64,000 bases of DNA from Sulfitobacter sp. LCG007 (GTDB taxonomy: Bacteria > Pseudomonadota > Alphaproteobacteria > Rhodobacterales > Rhodobacteraceae), in assembly GCF_040801785.1 (NCBI RefSeq), contig NZ_CP161805.1, positions 124,001 to 188,000 on the forward strand. The letters are read 5' to 3'. Shown one piece after another: positions 8,097 to 17,925 of the stretch (positions are counted from its first letter, which is position 1; the number at the start of each line of letters is the position of its first letter). A program made the translations under genes and the position numbers. Below the pieces are notes generated by a model that saw nothing but the letters and a program-made list of their open reading frames with translations, was not told the DNA's origin and did not search any database.

Positions 8097-9923
8097 ATGG
8101 ACGGCGCAAACCCCAACATAAGCGTAAATCGGCCCATTATCCGGCAACTGGACGAAGCGGCGGTCAACCGTATCGCGGCCGGCGAGGTTGTCGAAAGGCC
8201 TGCATCCGCGATCAAGGAACTGGTCGAAAACGCTCTCGATGCCGGGGCGCGCCGGATCACCGTGGATTACGCGGACGGCGGCAAGACCCTGATCCGCGTC
8301 GCTGATGACGGTTGCGGGATGACGGCTTCGGATCTGCCGCTCGCGCTGGCGCGGCACGCGACCTCGAAGATCGACGGGTCGGACCTGCTCGACATTCACA
8401 GCTTCGGGTTCCGGGGCGAGGCGCTGCCCTCGCTCGGCGCGGTCGGTCGGCTGACCATCGCCAGCCGCGCGGAGGGTGCGGATGCAGTCGAGATCACCGT
8501 CGAGGGCGGGCGCGAGGCGCCGGTGCGCCCCTCGGCGCTCAACGCCGGCACTACGGTCACGCTGCGCGATCTCTTCTACGCCACGCCGGCGCGGCTCAAG
8601 TTCCTGCGCTCCGACCGGGGCGAGGCGCAGGCCATCGCGGACGTGATGCGCCGGCTCGCCATGGTCGAACCGGCGGTGACATTCATCTTGCGCGATGTCT
8701 CGGGCGGTGGCGCGCCGCGCGAGATCCTGCGCGCCGAGGCCGAGCAGGGCGCGCTTTTCGACGCGCTCCACGCCCGGCTCGCCCGCATTCTCGGGCGCGA
8801 CTTCGCCCAGAACGCATTGCGCATCGAGGCCGAGCGCGAGGGACTGCGGCTTTCGGGCTATGCGGCCCTCCCGACCTATTCGCGCGGCGCCGCGGTCGCG
8901 CAGCATCTCTTCGTCAACGGACGCCCGGTGCGCGACAAGCTTCTGACGGGGGCCCTGCGGGGCGCCTATTCCGATTTCCTGAGCCGCGACCGGCACCCGG
9001 CGGCCGCGCTGTTCGTGGATTGCGACCCGCAGCTCGTGGACGTGAACGTGCATCCGGCGAAATCCGAGGTGCGCTTCCGCGATCCCGGCGTGGCGCGCGG
9101 TCTGATCGTCTCGGCCCTGCGCCATGCGCTGGCCGAAGCCGGGCACCGGGCCTCCTCCACCGTTGCCGATGCGACGCTTGGCGCGCTGCGCCCCGAGCCC
9201 GACGCACCGCGCATCTACCAGATGGACCGGACCCGTCCTGCGCCCTCGCCTGGCACGGCGCACCTCGATACGATGTTCGAGGAAACCGCGGCAGTCTGGG
9301 CGCGCGTCGACGAACCGGAAGAGACCGGAACCCCCCAGCCTGACTACCCGCTCGGCACCGCGCGGGGGCAGGTGCACGAGAATTACATCGTGGCACAGAC
9401 CGCCGACGGCATGGTCATCGTGGACCAGCACGCCGCTCATGAACGCCTCGTCTACGAGAAGCTCAAGCGCCAGATGGCCGAGAACGGCGTCGCCCGGCAG
9501 GCCCTGCTGATCCCGGAAATCGTGGAGCTTTCGTCCTCTGACTGCACCCGTCTGCTGGACGCGGCGGAGGGGCTTGGCCGTTTCGGCCTGGTGATCGAGA
9601 GCTTCGGCGGAGGGGCCATCGCGGTGCGCGAGACGCCCGCGCTTCTTGGACAGGTCGATGCGCAGTCCCTGCTTCGCGATGTGCTGGACGAACTGACCGA
9701 CGCGGGATCCTCCGACGCCCTGCAATCGCGTCTCGAGGCGATCCTGAGCCGCATCGCCTGCCACGGGTCGGTCCGGTCGGGCCGGCGGATGCGGGCCGAG
9801 GAGATGAACGCGCTTCTGCGCGAGATGGAGGCAACGCCGCATTCGGGCCAGTGCAACCACGGACGGCCGACCTATGTGGAACTGAAGCTCGCGGATATAG
9901 AGCGGCTGTTCGGGCGGCGATGA
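8097..9923 (+). CDS. mutL: DNA mismatch repair protein MutL
   Basis: A 608-residue mismatch-repair ATPase that links MutS recognition to strand incision. The N-terminal GHKL ATPase shows [26 protein letters not shown] and [19 protein letters not shown] closes that half. The C-terminal half carries [12 protein letters not shown], which fits the metal-dependent endonuclease motif DQHA-x2-E-x4-E, plus [11 protein letters not shown] and CNHGRP. This MutL is therefore probably itself the nicking enzyme, as in bacteria without MutH. I chose the ATG at 8097 because the longer frame from 8004 starts inside a palindromic repeat and its extra residues are not family-like. It overlaps rmuC by 4 bp. Confidence 0.95.
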   Translation: MDGANPNISVNRPIIRQLDEAAVNRIAAGEVVERPASAIKELVENALDAGARRITVDYADGGKTLIRVADDGCGMTASDLPLALARHATSKIDGSDLLDIHSFGFRGEALPSLGAVGRLTIASRAEGADAVEITVEGGREAPVRPSALNAGTTVTLRDLFYATPARLKFLRSDRGEAQAIADVMRRLAMVEPAVTFILRDVSGGGAPREILRAEAEQGALFDALHARLARILGRDFAQNALRIEAEREGLRLSGYAALPTYSRGAAVAQHLFVNGRPVRDKLLTGALRGAYSDFLSRDRHPAAALFVDCDPQLVDVNVHPAKSEVRFRDPGVARGLIVSALRHALAEAGHRASSTVADATLGALRPEPDAPRIYQMDRTRPAPSPGTAHLDTMFEETAAVWARVDEPEETGTPQPDYPLGTARGQVHENYIVAQTADGMVIVDQHAAHERLVYEKLKRQMAENGVARQALLIPEIVELSSSDCTRLLDAAEGLGRFGLVIESFGGGAIAVRETPALLGQVDAQSLLRDVLDELTDAGSSDALQSRLEAILSRIACHGSVRSGRRMRAEEMNALLREMEATPHSGQCNHGRPTYVELKLADIERLFGRR

Positions 9924-11155
9924 TCGAAATTCTCGGAAATAGCTATGCGCTGGACGATCCGCGCGTGATCGCGGCCCTTGCCGGGGCCGGGATCGTATTG
10001 CTGATCCTCGTCCTGCTGATCGTCGCGGTCCGCCGCGCCGGAGCCAGCGCCGCGATGGCGGCCCCGCTGGCGCGCCAGATCGGCTACCTCGGGCAGGCGG
10101 TCCAGCAGCTTGGCGCGGGGCAGGAGCAGTTGCGCGGCGGCCTTCAGACCGTCTCGGACACCCAGGCCAATGCCCAGGCGCAGCTGATCCAGTCGATGGA
10201 GACACGACTTGCCTCGGTCCAGCAGCAGATGCAGGATCGGCTTGCCGACAATGCCGCCCGCTCGGCGCGGTCTCTGGCCGAACTGCACGAACGCATGAAC
10301 GAGACCCTGCACGGAAGCTCAAAGCAGACGACGGCCTCGCTTGCGCAGTTGCAGGAACGCCTCGCGGTGATCGACAAGGCGCAGGACAACATCACGCGGC
10401 TGTCGGGCGACGTGCTGTCGCTTCAGGACATCCTGTCGAACAAGCAGACGCGCGGTGCCTTCGGGGAGATCCAGCTGCACGATATCGTCTCCAAGGCGCT
10501 GCCAAAGGACAGCTACACGCTGCAGGCGACGCTTTCGAACGGCAAGCGCGCGGACTGCCTGATCCATCTTCCGAACCCTCCGGGCCCGATCGTGATCGAC
10601 AGCAAGTTCCCTCTGGAAGCCTACGAGGCGCTGCGCCGGGCCGAGGGCGACCGGGCGCTGCGCGAGGCGGCTCAGGGGCTGCGAACGGCGGTCCGGACGC
10701 ATATCCGCGCGATCAGCGAAAAGTATGTCCTCGAGGGCGAGACGGCGGACGGGGCGATCCTCTTCCTGCCCTCCGAGGCGGTCTATGCCGAGCTTCACGC
10801 GAATTTCCCGGAGTTGGTGCGCGAGGGCTTTTCGGCGCGGGTCTGGATCGTATCGCCGACGACATGCATGGCGACGCTGCACACGATGCGCGCGATTCTC
10901 AAGGACGCACGGATGCGCGAACAGGCCGGGGCGATCCGCAAGACGCTGCACCAGCTGCACCGCGACGTGGAACTGGTGGTTCAGCGGGTGGACAAGCTCA
11001 ACACCCATTTCGGACAGGCGCGGGCCGATCTGGAAGGCATCACCACTGCCGCCGAACGGGCCGGAAAACGCGCCGCGCGGCTTGATAATTTCGATTTCGA
11101 GGAACTGTCCGAGGACGCCGGTCAGGTCGTGCCGCTGACGAAACCCGGAGAATAG
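9920..11155 (+). CDS. rmuC: RmuC-family DNA recombination protein
   Basis: A 411-residue RmuC protein. One transmembrane helix (about residues 17-38, [15 protein letters not shown]) anchors it, followed by a coiled-coil region rich in Gln (residues 60-160) and a C-terminal nuclease-fold domain with [28 protein letters not shown] and [14 protein letters not shown], the PD-(D/E)xK-like core. In E. coli RmuC limits inverted-repeat recombination. The ATG at 9920 overlaps the mutL stop (ATGA), so the two genes are probably co-translated, a sensible genome-stability pair. Confidence 0.9.
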   Translation: MIEILGNSYALDDPRVIAALAGAGIVLLILVLLIVAVRRAGASAAMAAPLARQIGYLGQAVQQLGAGQEQLRGGLQTVSDTQANAQAQLIQSMETRLASVQQQMQDRLADNAARSARSLAELHERMNETLHGSSKQTTASLAQLQERLAVIDKAQDNITRLSGDVLSLQDILSNKQTRGAFGEIQLHDIVSKALPKDSYTLQATLSNGKRADCLIHLPNPPGPIVIDSKFPLEAYEALRRAEGDRALREAAQGLRTAVRTHIRAISEKYVLEGETADGAILFLPSEAVYAELHANFPELVREGFSARVWIVSPTTCMATLHTMRAILKDARMREQAGAIRKTLHQLHRDVELVVQRVDKLNTHFGQARADLEGITTAAERAGKRAARLDNFDFEELSEDAGQVVPLTKPGE

Positions 11156-11180
11156 CATTTCTGTCCGGAGCCATGCAAAC

Positions 11181-11654
11181 TCAGCCCGTCAGACGGGCCC
11201 GCGCCTCGCTGCGGTTGCCGGTGGCGGGCAGGCAGTCGGCTGCGCGCCCCAGCCCGTGCGGCGGCATGCCGGAATAGAGCGTTTCGTACTGACCCGCCTT
11301 CACGAGGTAGGTCTCGTGCCAGATCCCCACGTCTGCGCGCGCGTTCTTCGCCCGCTTGTTGAACGCGACCCAGGCCGGATAATGGCTGCGATGATCAGCG
11401 CGGGCATACGCTTCGAGATGCGCGAAGCTGCGCCAGTATTGCACCATCGATGTCAAACCGAGACCCGTCTGGCCGAGAAACCCGGTCTCTTCGGCGGGAA
11501 GGCGCTCGAGTTCCGCGACCATCAGTGGCATCGCCCGCACCACCGGCAACCACGATCCCACCCTCCACAGCTTGTTGATCCGCGCGCCGATCAGGAAAAC
11601 CACGAAATCGCCTTCGATCCTTGCACAGATCCTGTCGGCGATGATGTCTGCCAT
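11181..11654 (-). CDS. DUF4188 monooxygenase-like protein
   Basis: A 157-residue protein starting MADIIADRICARIEGDFVVF. It resembles the DUF4188/phenylacetaldoxime-dehydratase-like dimeric alpha-beta barrel group through FLIGARINKLWRVGSW near the N-terminus, GLTSMVQYWRSFAHLEAYAR in the middle and VGIWHETYLV near the C-terminus. Some members are annotated as monooxygenases, but biochemical roles are mostly unknown. It lies 38 bp downstream of the epimerase gene on the same strand, so the two may be co-transcribed. No terminator is seen between them. Confidence 0.75.
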   Translation of the reverse strand: MADIIADRICARIEGDFVVFLIGARINKLWRVGSWLPVVRAMPLMVAELERLPAEETGFLGQTGLGLTSMVQYWRSFAHLEAYARADHRSHYPAWVAFNKRAKNARADVGIWHETYLVKAGQYETLYSGMPPHGLGRAADCLPATGNRSEARARLTG

Positions 11655-11692
11655 CCGAATACCTCCAAGCGTCAGATCGGGGGAATCTGCCC

Positions 11693-12592
11693 TCAGCCTC
11701 GCGGATCGTCGAGATACATCCGCCACGAATGCTCGGGCGCGTAGCCCAGGAGCTTCTTCGCCTTGGCGTTGGAATAGAGCGTCTCGTTCTCGCCCAGCTC
11801 GCGCTTGAGCGGCACGCCCTCGTAATAGCGCTCGAGAAGTTCCGGGGTTGTCAGGTTTACCGAATGGTCGTCGTTGGAGACGTTGAAGACCTGATAGCCG
11901 AGCCCGTCGGTCTCGAGACAGCGCTGCACCATCTGCCCGAGGTCGCGCGCGTCGATATAGGCGAAGATGTTGCGTCGCCGCAGATCCGGGTCTTCCATGT
12001 AGGCCGGGAAGTTCTCGGCGTATTCGTGCGGCTCGATGACGTTGTTGATCCGCAGTCCGTAGATATCGAAGCCCGAGCGCTGCTGGAAGCTGCGGGCGGT
12101 CACCTCGTTGCAGACCTTGGACATGGCGTAGCTGTCCTCGGGGACAGTTTCCTGTTCCTCGTCGATGGGCAGGTAGGGCGGCTTGCGCTCTCCATTCGCG
12201 AAGCAGACGCCATAGGTCGTTTCGGACGAGGCGAAGATCACCTTGCGGATGCCGAAGCGCACGGCGGCGTCGATGATGTTGTAGGTGCCGATGGTGTTTA
12301 CCCTGAAGCATTCGTTGTCCGGGGTGATCAGAATGCGGGGCACGGCGGCGAAATGCACCACGGCGTCGAATTTCGGAACGCCCGTCCCCGGTTCGAGCTC
12401 GTCAAGGCCCGCGAGCGAGGACATGGTGTCGAAGACCTGACCCGCATCGGTGATGTCGACCTTGCGGTTGTCGACGCCGGGCATGTCGAGAGGTGTCAGG
12501 TCCACGTTGAGAACGCGGTGGCCCTGCTCGAGAAGGTAGGCGATCGCGTGGCGCCCGGCCTTGCCGCTGCCGCCGGTGAAGAGAATGCGCAT
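11693..12592 (-). CDS. NAD-dependent epimerase/dehydratase
   Basis: A 299-residue extended SDR. The Rossmann start MRILFTGGSGKAGRHAI has the GxxGxxG pattern; VDITD marks the adenine-side acidic region, VHFAAVPRI the substrate-loop strand, SSETTYG the catalytic Ser/Thr region and YAMSK the catalytic YxxxK. The fold fits sugar-nucleotide epimerases or uronate dehydrogenases. The short C-terminal domain (VNLTTPELLERYYEG onward) does not point to one substrate. The ATG at 12592 is the natural start because the glycine motif follows at residue 7. Confidence 0.85.
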   Translation of the reverse strand: MRILFTGGSGKAGRHAIAYLLEQGHRVLNVDLTPLDMPGVDNRKVDITDAGQVFDTMSSLAGLDELEPGTGVPKFDAVVHFAAVPRILITPDNECFRVNTIGTYNIIDAAVRFGIRKVIFASSETTYGVCFANGERKPPYLPIDEEQETVPEDSYAMSKVCNEVTARSFQQRSGFDIYGLRINNVIEPHEYAENFPAYMEDPDLRRRNIFAYIDARDLGQMVQRCLETDGLGYQVFNVSNDDHSVNLTTPELLERYYEGVPLKRELGENETLYSNAKAKKLLGYAPEHSWRMYLDDPRG

Positions 12593-12644
12593 GGGGTCTG
12601 TCCTTCCTGCCGTCAGTTCGTGTCAGGCAGGAGCTAGCAGCAAA

Positions 12645-12670
12645 GGCCCCGGTGGCAAACCCCCGGGGCC
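12645..12670 (-). terminator. Probable terminator after L,D-transpeptidase
   Basis: An 8-bp GGCCCCGG/CCGGGGCC stem lies 20 bp past the leftward transpeptidase stop; in that direction it is followed by TTTG. The U-run is short, so termination efficiency is uncertain. Confidence 0.55.
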
Positions 12671-12689
12671 GTTTCGCCGCATCCGCGGG

Positions 12690-13286
12690 TCAGATGACGC
12701 GGACCTGTGAGCCGATCGGGCAGAGCGCGAACAGCTCTTCGATCTTGTTGTTGTAAAGTCCGATGCAGCCCGAGGACGAACGACGCCCGATCTTGCGGTT
12801 GTCGTGGGTGCCGTGGATCAGATAGGCGGGCCAGCTCAGATACATCGCGTGGGTGCCCAGCGGATTGCCCGGTCCCGGCGGCATGTAGCTCAGCGTCGGG
12901 TCGTTCTTCAGCATCGATGGCGTCGGGGTCCAGTCGGGCCCGACTTTCTTGCGCACGATCTCGGTGTAGCCCCGGCGGGTCAGCTCGTCCGTGCGTGGAA
13001 CGGACGTCGGATAGATGCGATAGTCCGATCCGTCCGCACTCCAGTAGTGCAGGCAGCGAGAATCGGTATCGCAGAGGATCGTCGCCGTTCCGAGGCTGGC
13101 GAAGTGGTCCTGCCAGTGCTGCGAGCGGAAGCTTGAAACGTTGCGGCGGACGGTGCCGGTTTCCCTGCGCTCCAGCGCAAGGTCCTCCTGCAGCGCGGGG
13201 TCGTAGACCTGCGCAACGGCGGGTTTCGCGACCAAAGGCGCGGCCAGGGCTGCAACGGTGAATTTTCGACGTGTCCAGTTGGTCAT
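12690..13286 (-). CDS. Tat-exported L,D-transpeptidase (YkuD)
   Basis: A 198-residue cell-wall enzyme that forms 3-3 crosslinks in peptidoglycan or attaches proteins to it. The N-terminus MTNWTRRKFTVAALAAPLVA is a twin-arginine-type signal peptide. The YkuD catalytic site is visible as LIHGTHD (His158) and SSGCIGL (Cys174), the HxG...S-x-G-C pattern. A longer in-frame start at 13403 exists, but the ATG at 13286 places the Tat signal at the N-terminus and has AAGGAAAC upstream. A hairpin follows the gene. Confidence 0.9.
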   Translation of the reverse strand: MTNWTRRKFTVAALAAPLVAKPAVAQVYDPALQEDLALERRETGTVRRNVSSFRSQHWQDHFASLGTATILCDTDSRCLHYWSADGSDYRIYPTSVPRTDELTRRGYTEIVRKKVGPDWTPTPSMLKNDPTLSYMPPGPGNPLGTHAMYLSWPAYLIHGTHDNRKIGRRSSSGCIGLYNNKIEELFALCPIGSQVRVI

Positions 13287-13491
13287 CGGCGTTTCCTTCT
13301 TCTGGCGTCCCGTATCTCTCTCACCATGGGCGCGGGCAAGGAGCCAGTAAATCATGCGTGAGTCCGGAAAGTTGTGGCGCAAATGTCCGGCGACGAAATC
13401 CATCTGGCGCTGCTGTGCAGGAAATTCAAGAAGAATACCGCCGCAAGCCCCGGCCAGTCGCCGTTTCCGGCGCGCCTGCTGCCGGAAGGCT

Positions 13492-14109
13492 TCAGTACAG
13501 TCCCGCGTCCACGGCAGCCTGTACCGAAGGCCGCGACCGCATCCGTTCGATCAGCGCGCAAATTCTCGGAAACGCCGTCATTTCCACCCCGTCGCCCTTC
13601 ATCCAGGAGCAGACGACGAAGGTGTAGAAATCCGCGATGCTGAGGACGCTTCCACCGACGAAATCGCCCCTCAGGCAATGATTCTCGATGATGCGGGCGC
13701 TCTGGGTCATCGTCTCGGGCACCTTGGCGGCCATGTCCGCATGGCTTTCCGTCTTGTCGGCCCAGCGGGCGCCGCGTCGCGCGTGGGCGTGGTTCACATG
13801 CGCGGTGGTGGCGAGGTAGTACATGACCGACCGCAGATGCGCGGCGGCGAGCGAGTCCGAGGGCATGAGTCCGGCGTCCGGAGCGAGGGCCGCGACAAGT
13901 TCGAGGATGGCGCCGGTTTCGGTCAGCCGCTGGCCATCGGCCAGTTCGAGCACGGGCACGCGGCCCTTGGGGTTTATGGACTGATAGGCGGGCAGGGTCT
14001 GTTCCCCGGCAGCGAAATCCAGGATCACCGGTTCGAACGTCAGGCCGGCCTCCTTCATGGCGGCGAAGACGGCGACCGATATGGTTCCGCGGGCACAGTA
14101 TAGGCGCAT
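13492..14109 (-). CDS. Glutathione S-transferase family protein
   Basis: A 205-residue cytosolic GST. The N-terminal thioredoxin-like half begins MRLYCARGTISVAVF and has INPKGRVPVLEL and LTETGAILELVA, the cis-Pro and glutathione-binding Glu/Thr segments. The all-alpha C-terminal half includes LSIADFYTFVV. The class is bacterial beta/theta-like; the target compound is unknown. The gene follows the histidine phosphatase by 11 bp on the same strand, so they probably form an operon. Confidence 0.88.
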   Translation of the reverse strand: MRLYCARGTISVAVFAAMKEAGLTFEPVILDFAAGEQTLPAYQSINPKGRVPVLELADGQRLTETGAILELVAALAPDAGLMPSDSLAAAHLRSVMYYLATTAHVNHAHARRGARWADKTESHADMAAKVPETMTQSARIIENHCLRGDFVGGSVLSIADFYTFVVCSWMKGDGVEMTAFPRICALIERMRSRPSVQAAVDAGLY

Positions 14110-14120
14110 GTCTTGTCTCC

Positions 14121-14774
14121 TCAGAGATGTGTCTGGGCGTGGTGGCGGTCGGGCGGTTCGAGATGCGGAATGGCGTTGAAGAGCACCGGGGCGAGGGATC
14201 CCCCGATGGGAAAGAGCCGGTGCAGGGAGCTGTTGAAGATCGCCAGCGCCATGGTCGCCGTGGCCCCGATGTCGAGCCGCATCGCGTGGCGCATCGAAAA
14301 GGCGATGAGCCCGCCGGAGGTGACGACAAGCGCCGGGCCGTCGCCTTCGGCGATCTCGGTCAGGACAGAGCGGATCCGGGTTTCGAAATCGGCAAAGCTT
14401 TCGGGCGCCCCGGCGATCCGGTCTTCCTGCCAGGCTGTGAAGATGCGCGGCAGATGGGCCACAAAACCTTCCCGGTCGTCGGGAACCGGCAGGCCGTGTT
14501 CGGTCTCCATCGCGCGGGCGAGGGTGAAATATTCCAGCTCGTTCAGGCGCGCGTCGCGCACGGGCTCGAGATCGATCCCCATCGCCTCGGCGGTTTCCAC
14601 ATGGCGTCTCAAGGTGCCGGTGTAGAGCCGGGCGTGAAAATGCTGGCAGTCGCGCAGATAAGACCCGAGCCAGGCCGACTGGCGGTGCCCCAGCGCGCTC
14701 AGCCGGTCGTAGTCCAGCTCGTCGCGGGCGGCGGAATTCGCCTGGCCGTGGCGGATGAGTGTGATGTGGGACAT
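14121..14774 (-). CDS. Histidine phosphatase family protein
   Basis: A 217-residue phosphoglycerate-mutase-like phosphatase. The catalytic RHG motif is seen in MSHITLIRHGQANSA; a second conserved block is LYTGTLRRHVETAEAM, and the second catalytic His fits the later VTSGGLIAF region weakly. The ATG at 14774 was chosen because the RHG motif starts eight residues in. The substrate is unknown (phosphosugar, phosphopeptide or other). It is upstream of and close to the GST gene, and divergent from fdhF. Confidence 0.82.
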   Translation of the reverse strand: MSHITLIRHGQANSAARDELDYDRLSALGHRQSAWLGSYLRDCQHFHARLYTGTLRRHVETAEAMGIDLEPVRDARLNELEYFTLARAMETEHGLPVPDDREGFVAHLPRIFTAWQEDRIAGAPESFADFETRIRSVLTEIAEGDGPALVVTSGGLIAFSMRHAMRLDIGATATMALAIFNSSLHRLFPIGGSLAPVLFNAIPHLEPPDRHHAQTHL

Positions 14775-15000
14775 GCGTTCCGTTCTGTGGCTGCCAGTCC
14801 GTGTTAGGCGCGGTGCGTCGCGCTGGAAAGGTCCCGCGTCGGGCAGCTCCAAGATTCCCCTCCTGCGGTGCATCCGCGCCGCGCGGACGCCAATGGGAAA
14901 CCGTGATGCCGTGTTTCCCGCCCGGCATGTCGACTTTTGGCCTGCTTGGCACAGGGCCGAATGACTATAGATTCATCAGTGCAATGCAGGAGTGGACCCG

Positions 15001-17769
15001 ATGACCGACAGCATAACCTTCACGCTCGACGGCGAGGAGGTAACAGCGGCGCCGGGCGAGACGATCTGGGAAGTGGCGAACGGTCGCGGGCTGGTGATCC
15101 CGCATCTGTGCCACAAGCCCGCGCCGGGATACCGGCCCGACGGCAACTGCCGGGCCTGCATGGTGGAGATCGAGGGGGAACGGACGCTCGCCGCCTCCTG
15201 CATCCGCGAGCCCGCGCAGGGGATGGTGGTCAAATCGGCATCGGCGCGGGCGAAATCTGCGCGCAGGATGGTGCTCGAGATGCTGGTGGCGGATCAGCCT
15301 GCGCATGACGCCGCCCATGACAAGTCGAGCCACCTCTGGGACATGGCCGAACTGAACGGGGTCGCGCAAAGCCGTTTCCCCAAGCTCGAGCGCGAGCGTA
15401 TTCCCCTGCTCGACGACAGCCATATCGCGATGCGGGTCAATCTCGATGCCTGCATCCAGTGCAATCTCTGCGTGAGGGCCTGCCGCGAGGTCCAGGTCAA
15501 CGACGTGATCGGCATGGCCGGGCGCGGACATGACAGCTTTCCCGTCTTCGACATCGACGATCCGATGGGCGCCTCGACCTGTGTGGCCTGTGGAGAATGC
15601 GTTCAGGCCTGTCCGACCGGCGCGCTGATGCCAGCCTCGGTTCTGGACGACGCGCAGATCGGGGATTCGCAGGACTACGACCGCGAGGTCAAGAGCGTCT
15701 GCCCCTTCTGCGGGGTCGGCTGCCAGGTCTCGCTGAAGGTCAAGGACGACCGCGTGATCTATGTGGACGGCGTGGACGGTCCCGCGAACGAGGGGCGTCT
15801 ATGCGTGAAGGGGCGCTTCGGCTTCGACTACATTCACCACCCCCACCGCCTGACGAAACCGCTGATCCGGCGGCAGGATGCGCCGGAGAAGGGACTGAAC
15901 GTCGATCCGGCGAACTGGCAGACGCATTTCCGCGAGGCCAGCTGGGACGAGGCGCTGGACTTCGCTGCCGGCGGACTGAAGGGGCGCGGTCGCGAGGTGG
16001 CCGGTTTCGGTTCCGCCAAGTGCACCAACGAGGAGGCCTATCTCTTCCAGAAGATGATCCGGCAGGGATTCGGTCACAACAACGTCGACCACTGCACCCG
16101 GCTTTGTCACGCCTCGTCTGTGGCGGCGCTGATGGAGAACGTGGGCTCCGCTGCCGTGACCGCCACCTTCAACGAGATCGAGAACGCCGATGTGGCCATC
16201 GTCATCGGGGCCAACCCGGTCGAGAACCATCCCGTCGCCGCGACCTATTTCAAGCAGTTCACCAAGCGCGGCGGCAAGCTGATCGTGATGGATCCGCGCG
16301 GCGTGGGCCTGCGCCGCTTTGCTTCGCACATGCTCCAGTTCCGCCCTGGCGCGGATGTGTCGATGCTGAACGCGATCATGCATGTGATCGTCGAGGAGGG
16401 GCTCTACGACCAGCAATACATCGACGCCTATACCGAGAACTGGGCGGCGGAGAAGGCGCATCTGGCGCAATTCCCGCCCGAGAAGATGGCCGAGATCTGC
16501 GGCATCGACGCCGAGGTGTTGCGGGACGTGGCGCGGACCTTCGCGGGCGCCAAGTCGGCGATGATCTTCTGGGGCATGGGGATTTCCCAGCATATCCACG
16601 GCACCGACAATTCCCGCTGCCTGATCAGCCTCGCGCTCATGTGCGGGCAGGTGGGCCGGCCGGGCACAGGGCTTCACCCGCTGAGGGGTCAGAACAACGT
16701 TCAGGGTGCCTCGGACGCCGGGCTGATCCCGATGTTCCTGCCCGACTACCAGTCCGTGACTGACGACGGCGTACGCTCGGCCTTCACATCGGTCTGGGGA
16801 TCCGGGGACTTCTCGAACGAGAGGGGCCTGACGGTGACGGAGATCATGGATGCGGTTCACGCGGACCAGATCAAGGCGATGTACATCCTCGGGGAGAACC
16901 CGGCCATGTCGGATCCTGATGTGGATCATGCCCGGGACGCGCTGGCGAAGCTCGACCATCTCGTGGTGCAGGACATCTTCATCACCGAGACGGCGAATTA
17001 TGCCGACGTGATCCTGCCCGCCTCTGCCTTCGCCGAGAAGTCGGGGACCGTGACCAACACGAACCGTCAGGTCCAGATGGGCCGTCCGGCGGTGCCGCCG
17101 CCGGGCGAGGCGCGCGAGGATTGGTGGATCGAGGTGGAACTGGCGAAGCGGCTGGGCCTCGGCTGGGACTACGCAGGTCCGGCGGAGGTCTTCGCCGAGA
17201 TGAAGCGCAACATGAAGAGCTTCGACAACATCACCTGGGATCGGCTCGAGCGTGAGAATGCGGTGACCTACCCGTCGCTCTCGCCCGAGGATCCCGGCCA
17301 GCCCATCGTCTTTGGCGAGGGGTTTCCGCGACCGGAGGGGCGGGCGAGGTTCACCCCCGCCTCGGTGATCCCGCCGGACGACGTGCCGGACGCGGATTAT
17401 CCGATGATCCTCACCACGGGTCGCCAGCTCGAGCACTGGCATACCGGGTCGATGACACGCCGCGCCAGCGTGCTTGACGGGCTGGAACCGGAAGCCAATT
17501 GCTCGCTTCATCCCTCGACCCTGCGCAAGCTCGGCGTCGAACCGGGCGAGCATGTACAGCTGACGACCAGGCGAGGGACGATCTCGATCATGGCGCGGGA
17601 AGACCGGGCGGTGTCGCCGGACATGGTATTCGTGCCGTTCGCCTATGTGGAGGCGGCGGCCAATATCCTGACCAATCCGGCGATCGACCCTTATGGCAAG
17701 ATCCCGGAGTTCAAGTTCTCGGCGGTACGGGTCGAGAAGGCGGGAGTCCCGATGGAGGCGGCGCAATAG
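15001..17769 (+). CDS. fdhF: Formate dehydrogenase alpha subunit (Mo-bis-MGD)
   Basis: A 922-residue molybdoenzyme oxidising formate to CO2. In order: an N-terminal [2Fe-2S] ferredoxin domain (HLCHKP, DGNCRACMV, AASC); an N-proximal His/Cys cluster region; two [4Fe-4S] motifs CIQCNLCVRAC and CVACGECVQAC; the Mo-domain [4Fe-4S] CPFCGVGCQV with CVKG; and the Mo ligand Cys369 in VDHCTRLCHASSV, where E. coli FdhF has selenocysteine. This architecture is that of NAD-linked FdsA/FdhA, but no fdsB, fdsG, fdsD or fdhD gene flanks it. AGGAG precedes the ATG at 15001; an in-frame GTG three codons earlier is less likely. I am sure of the enzyme class, less sure of the electron acceptor. Confidence 0.93.
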   Translation: MTDSITFTLDGEEVTAAPGETIWEVANGRGLVIPHLCHKPAPGYRPDGNCRACMVEIEGERTLAASCIREPAQGMVVKSASARAKSARRMVLEMLVADQPAHDAAHDKSSHLWDMAELNGVAQSRFPKLERERIPLLDDSHIAMRVNLDACIQCNLCVRACREVQVNDVIGMAGRGHDSFPVFDIDDPMGASTCVACGECVQACPTGALMPASVLDDAQIGDSQDYDREVKSVCPFCGVGCQVSLKVKDDRVIYVDGVDGPANEGRLCVKGRFGFDYIHHPHRLTKPLIRRQDAPEKGLNVDPANWQTHFREASWDEALDFAAGGLKGRGREVAGFGSAKCTNEEAYLFQKMIRQGFGHNNVDHCTRLCHASSVAALMENVGSAAVTATFNEIENADVAIVIGANPVENHPVAATYFKQFTKRGGKLIVMDPRGVGLRRFASHMLQFRPGADVSMLNAIMHVIVEEGLYDQQYIDAYTENWAAEKAHLAQFPPEKMAEICGIDAEVLRDVARTFAGAKSAMIFWGMGISQHIHGTDNSRCLISLALMCGQVGRPGTGLHPLRGQNNVQGASDAGLIPMFLPDYQSVTDDGVRSAFTSVWGSGDFSNERGLTVTEIMDAVHADQIKAMYILGENPAMSDPDVDHARDALAKLDHLVVQDIFITETANYADVILPASAFAEKSGTVTNTNRQVQMGRPAVPPPGEAREDWWIEVELAKRLGLGWDYAGPAEVFAEMKRNMKSFDNITWDRLERENAVTYPSLSPEDPGQPIVFGEGFPRPEGRARFTPASVIPPDDVPDADYPMILTTGRQLEHWHTGSMTRRASVLDGLEPEANCSLHPSTLRKLGVEPGEHVQLTTRRGTISIMAREDRAVSPDMVFVPFAYVEAAANILTNPAIDPYGKIPEFKFSAVRVEKAGVPMEAAQ

Positions 17770-17780
17770 CCTGCCCGCGG

Positions 17781-17805
17781 TAAGGTGCGGCCTGCCGCAC
17801 CCTAC
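17781..17805. repeat. Intergenic palindromic repeat, copy 2
   Basis: The inverted repeat GGTGCGGC-CT-GCCGCACC at 17784-17801 has the same TAA/CTAC flanks as the unit after nadE. It starts 12 bp after the fdhF stop. Two such copies in post-stop positions suggest a dispersed family in this genome. Confidence 0.68.
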
Positions 17806-17925
17806 TCTGCCGCCCAGGCGGCGCGATGCGGATCGGGGCCAGTCCCGAGCATTCCGTTCTTCCCGGTTTCCACTCCGACATCCAGCCCGACGGCGGCTGG
17901 CTTGTCGACAGAAGGTTTCCCACGG

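Noticed and set aside
6033-10322. A 1429-codon leftward open frame across nadE, mutL and rmuC
   Set aside because: It lies wholly antisense to three clear genes, is Arg/His/Ala-rich and shows no family motif; a GC-rich shadow.
15799-17766. A 655-codon leftward frame opposite fdhF
   Set aside because: Antisense shadow of a strongly conserved gene, with Arg/His/Leu-rich composition.
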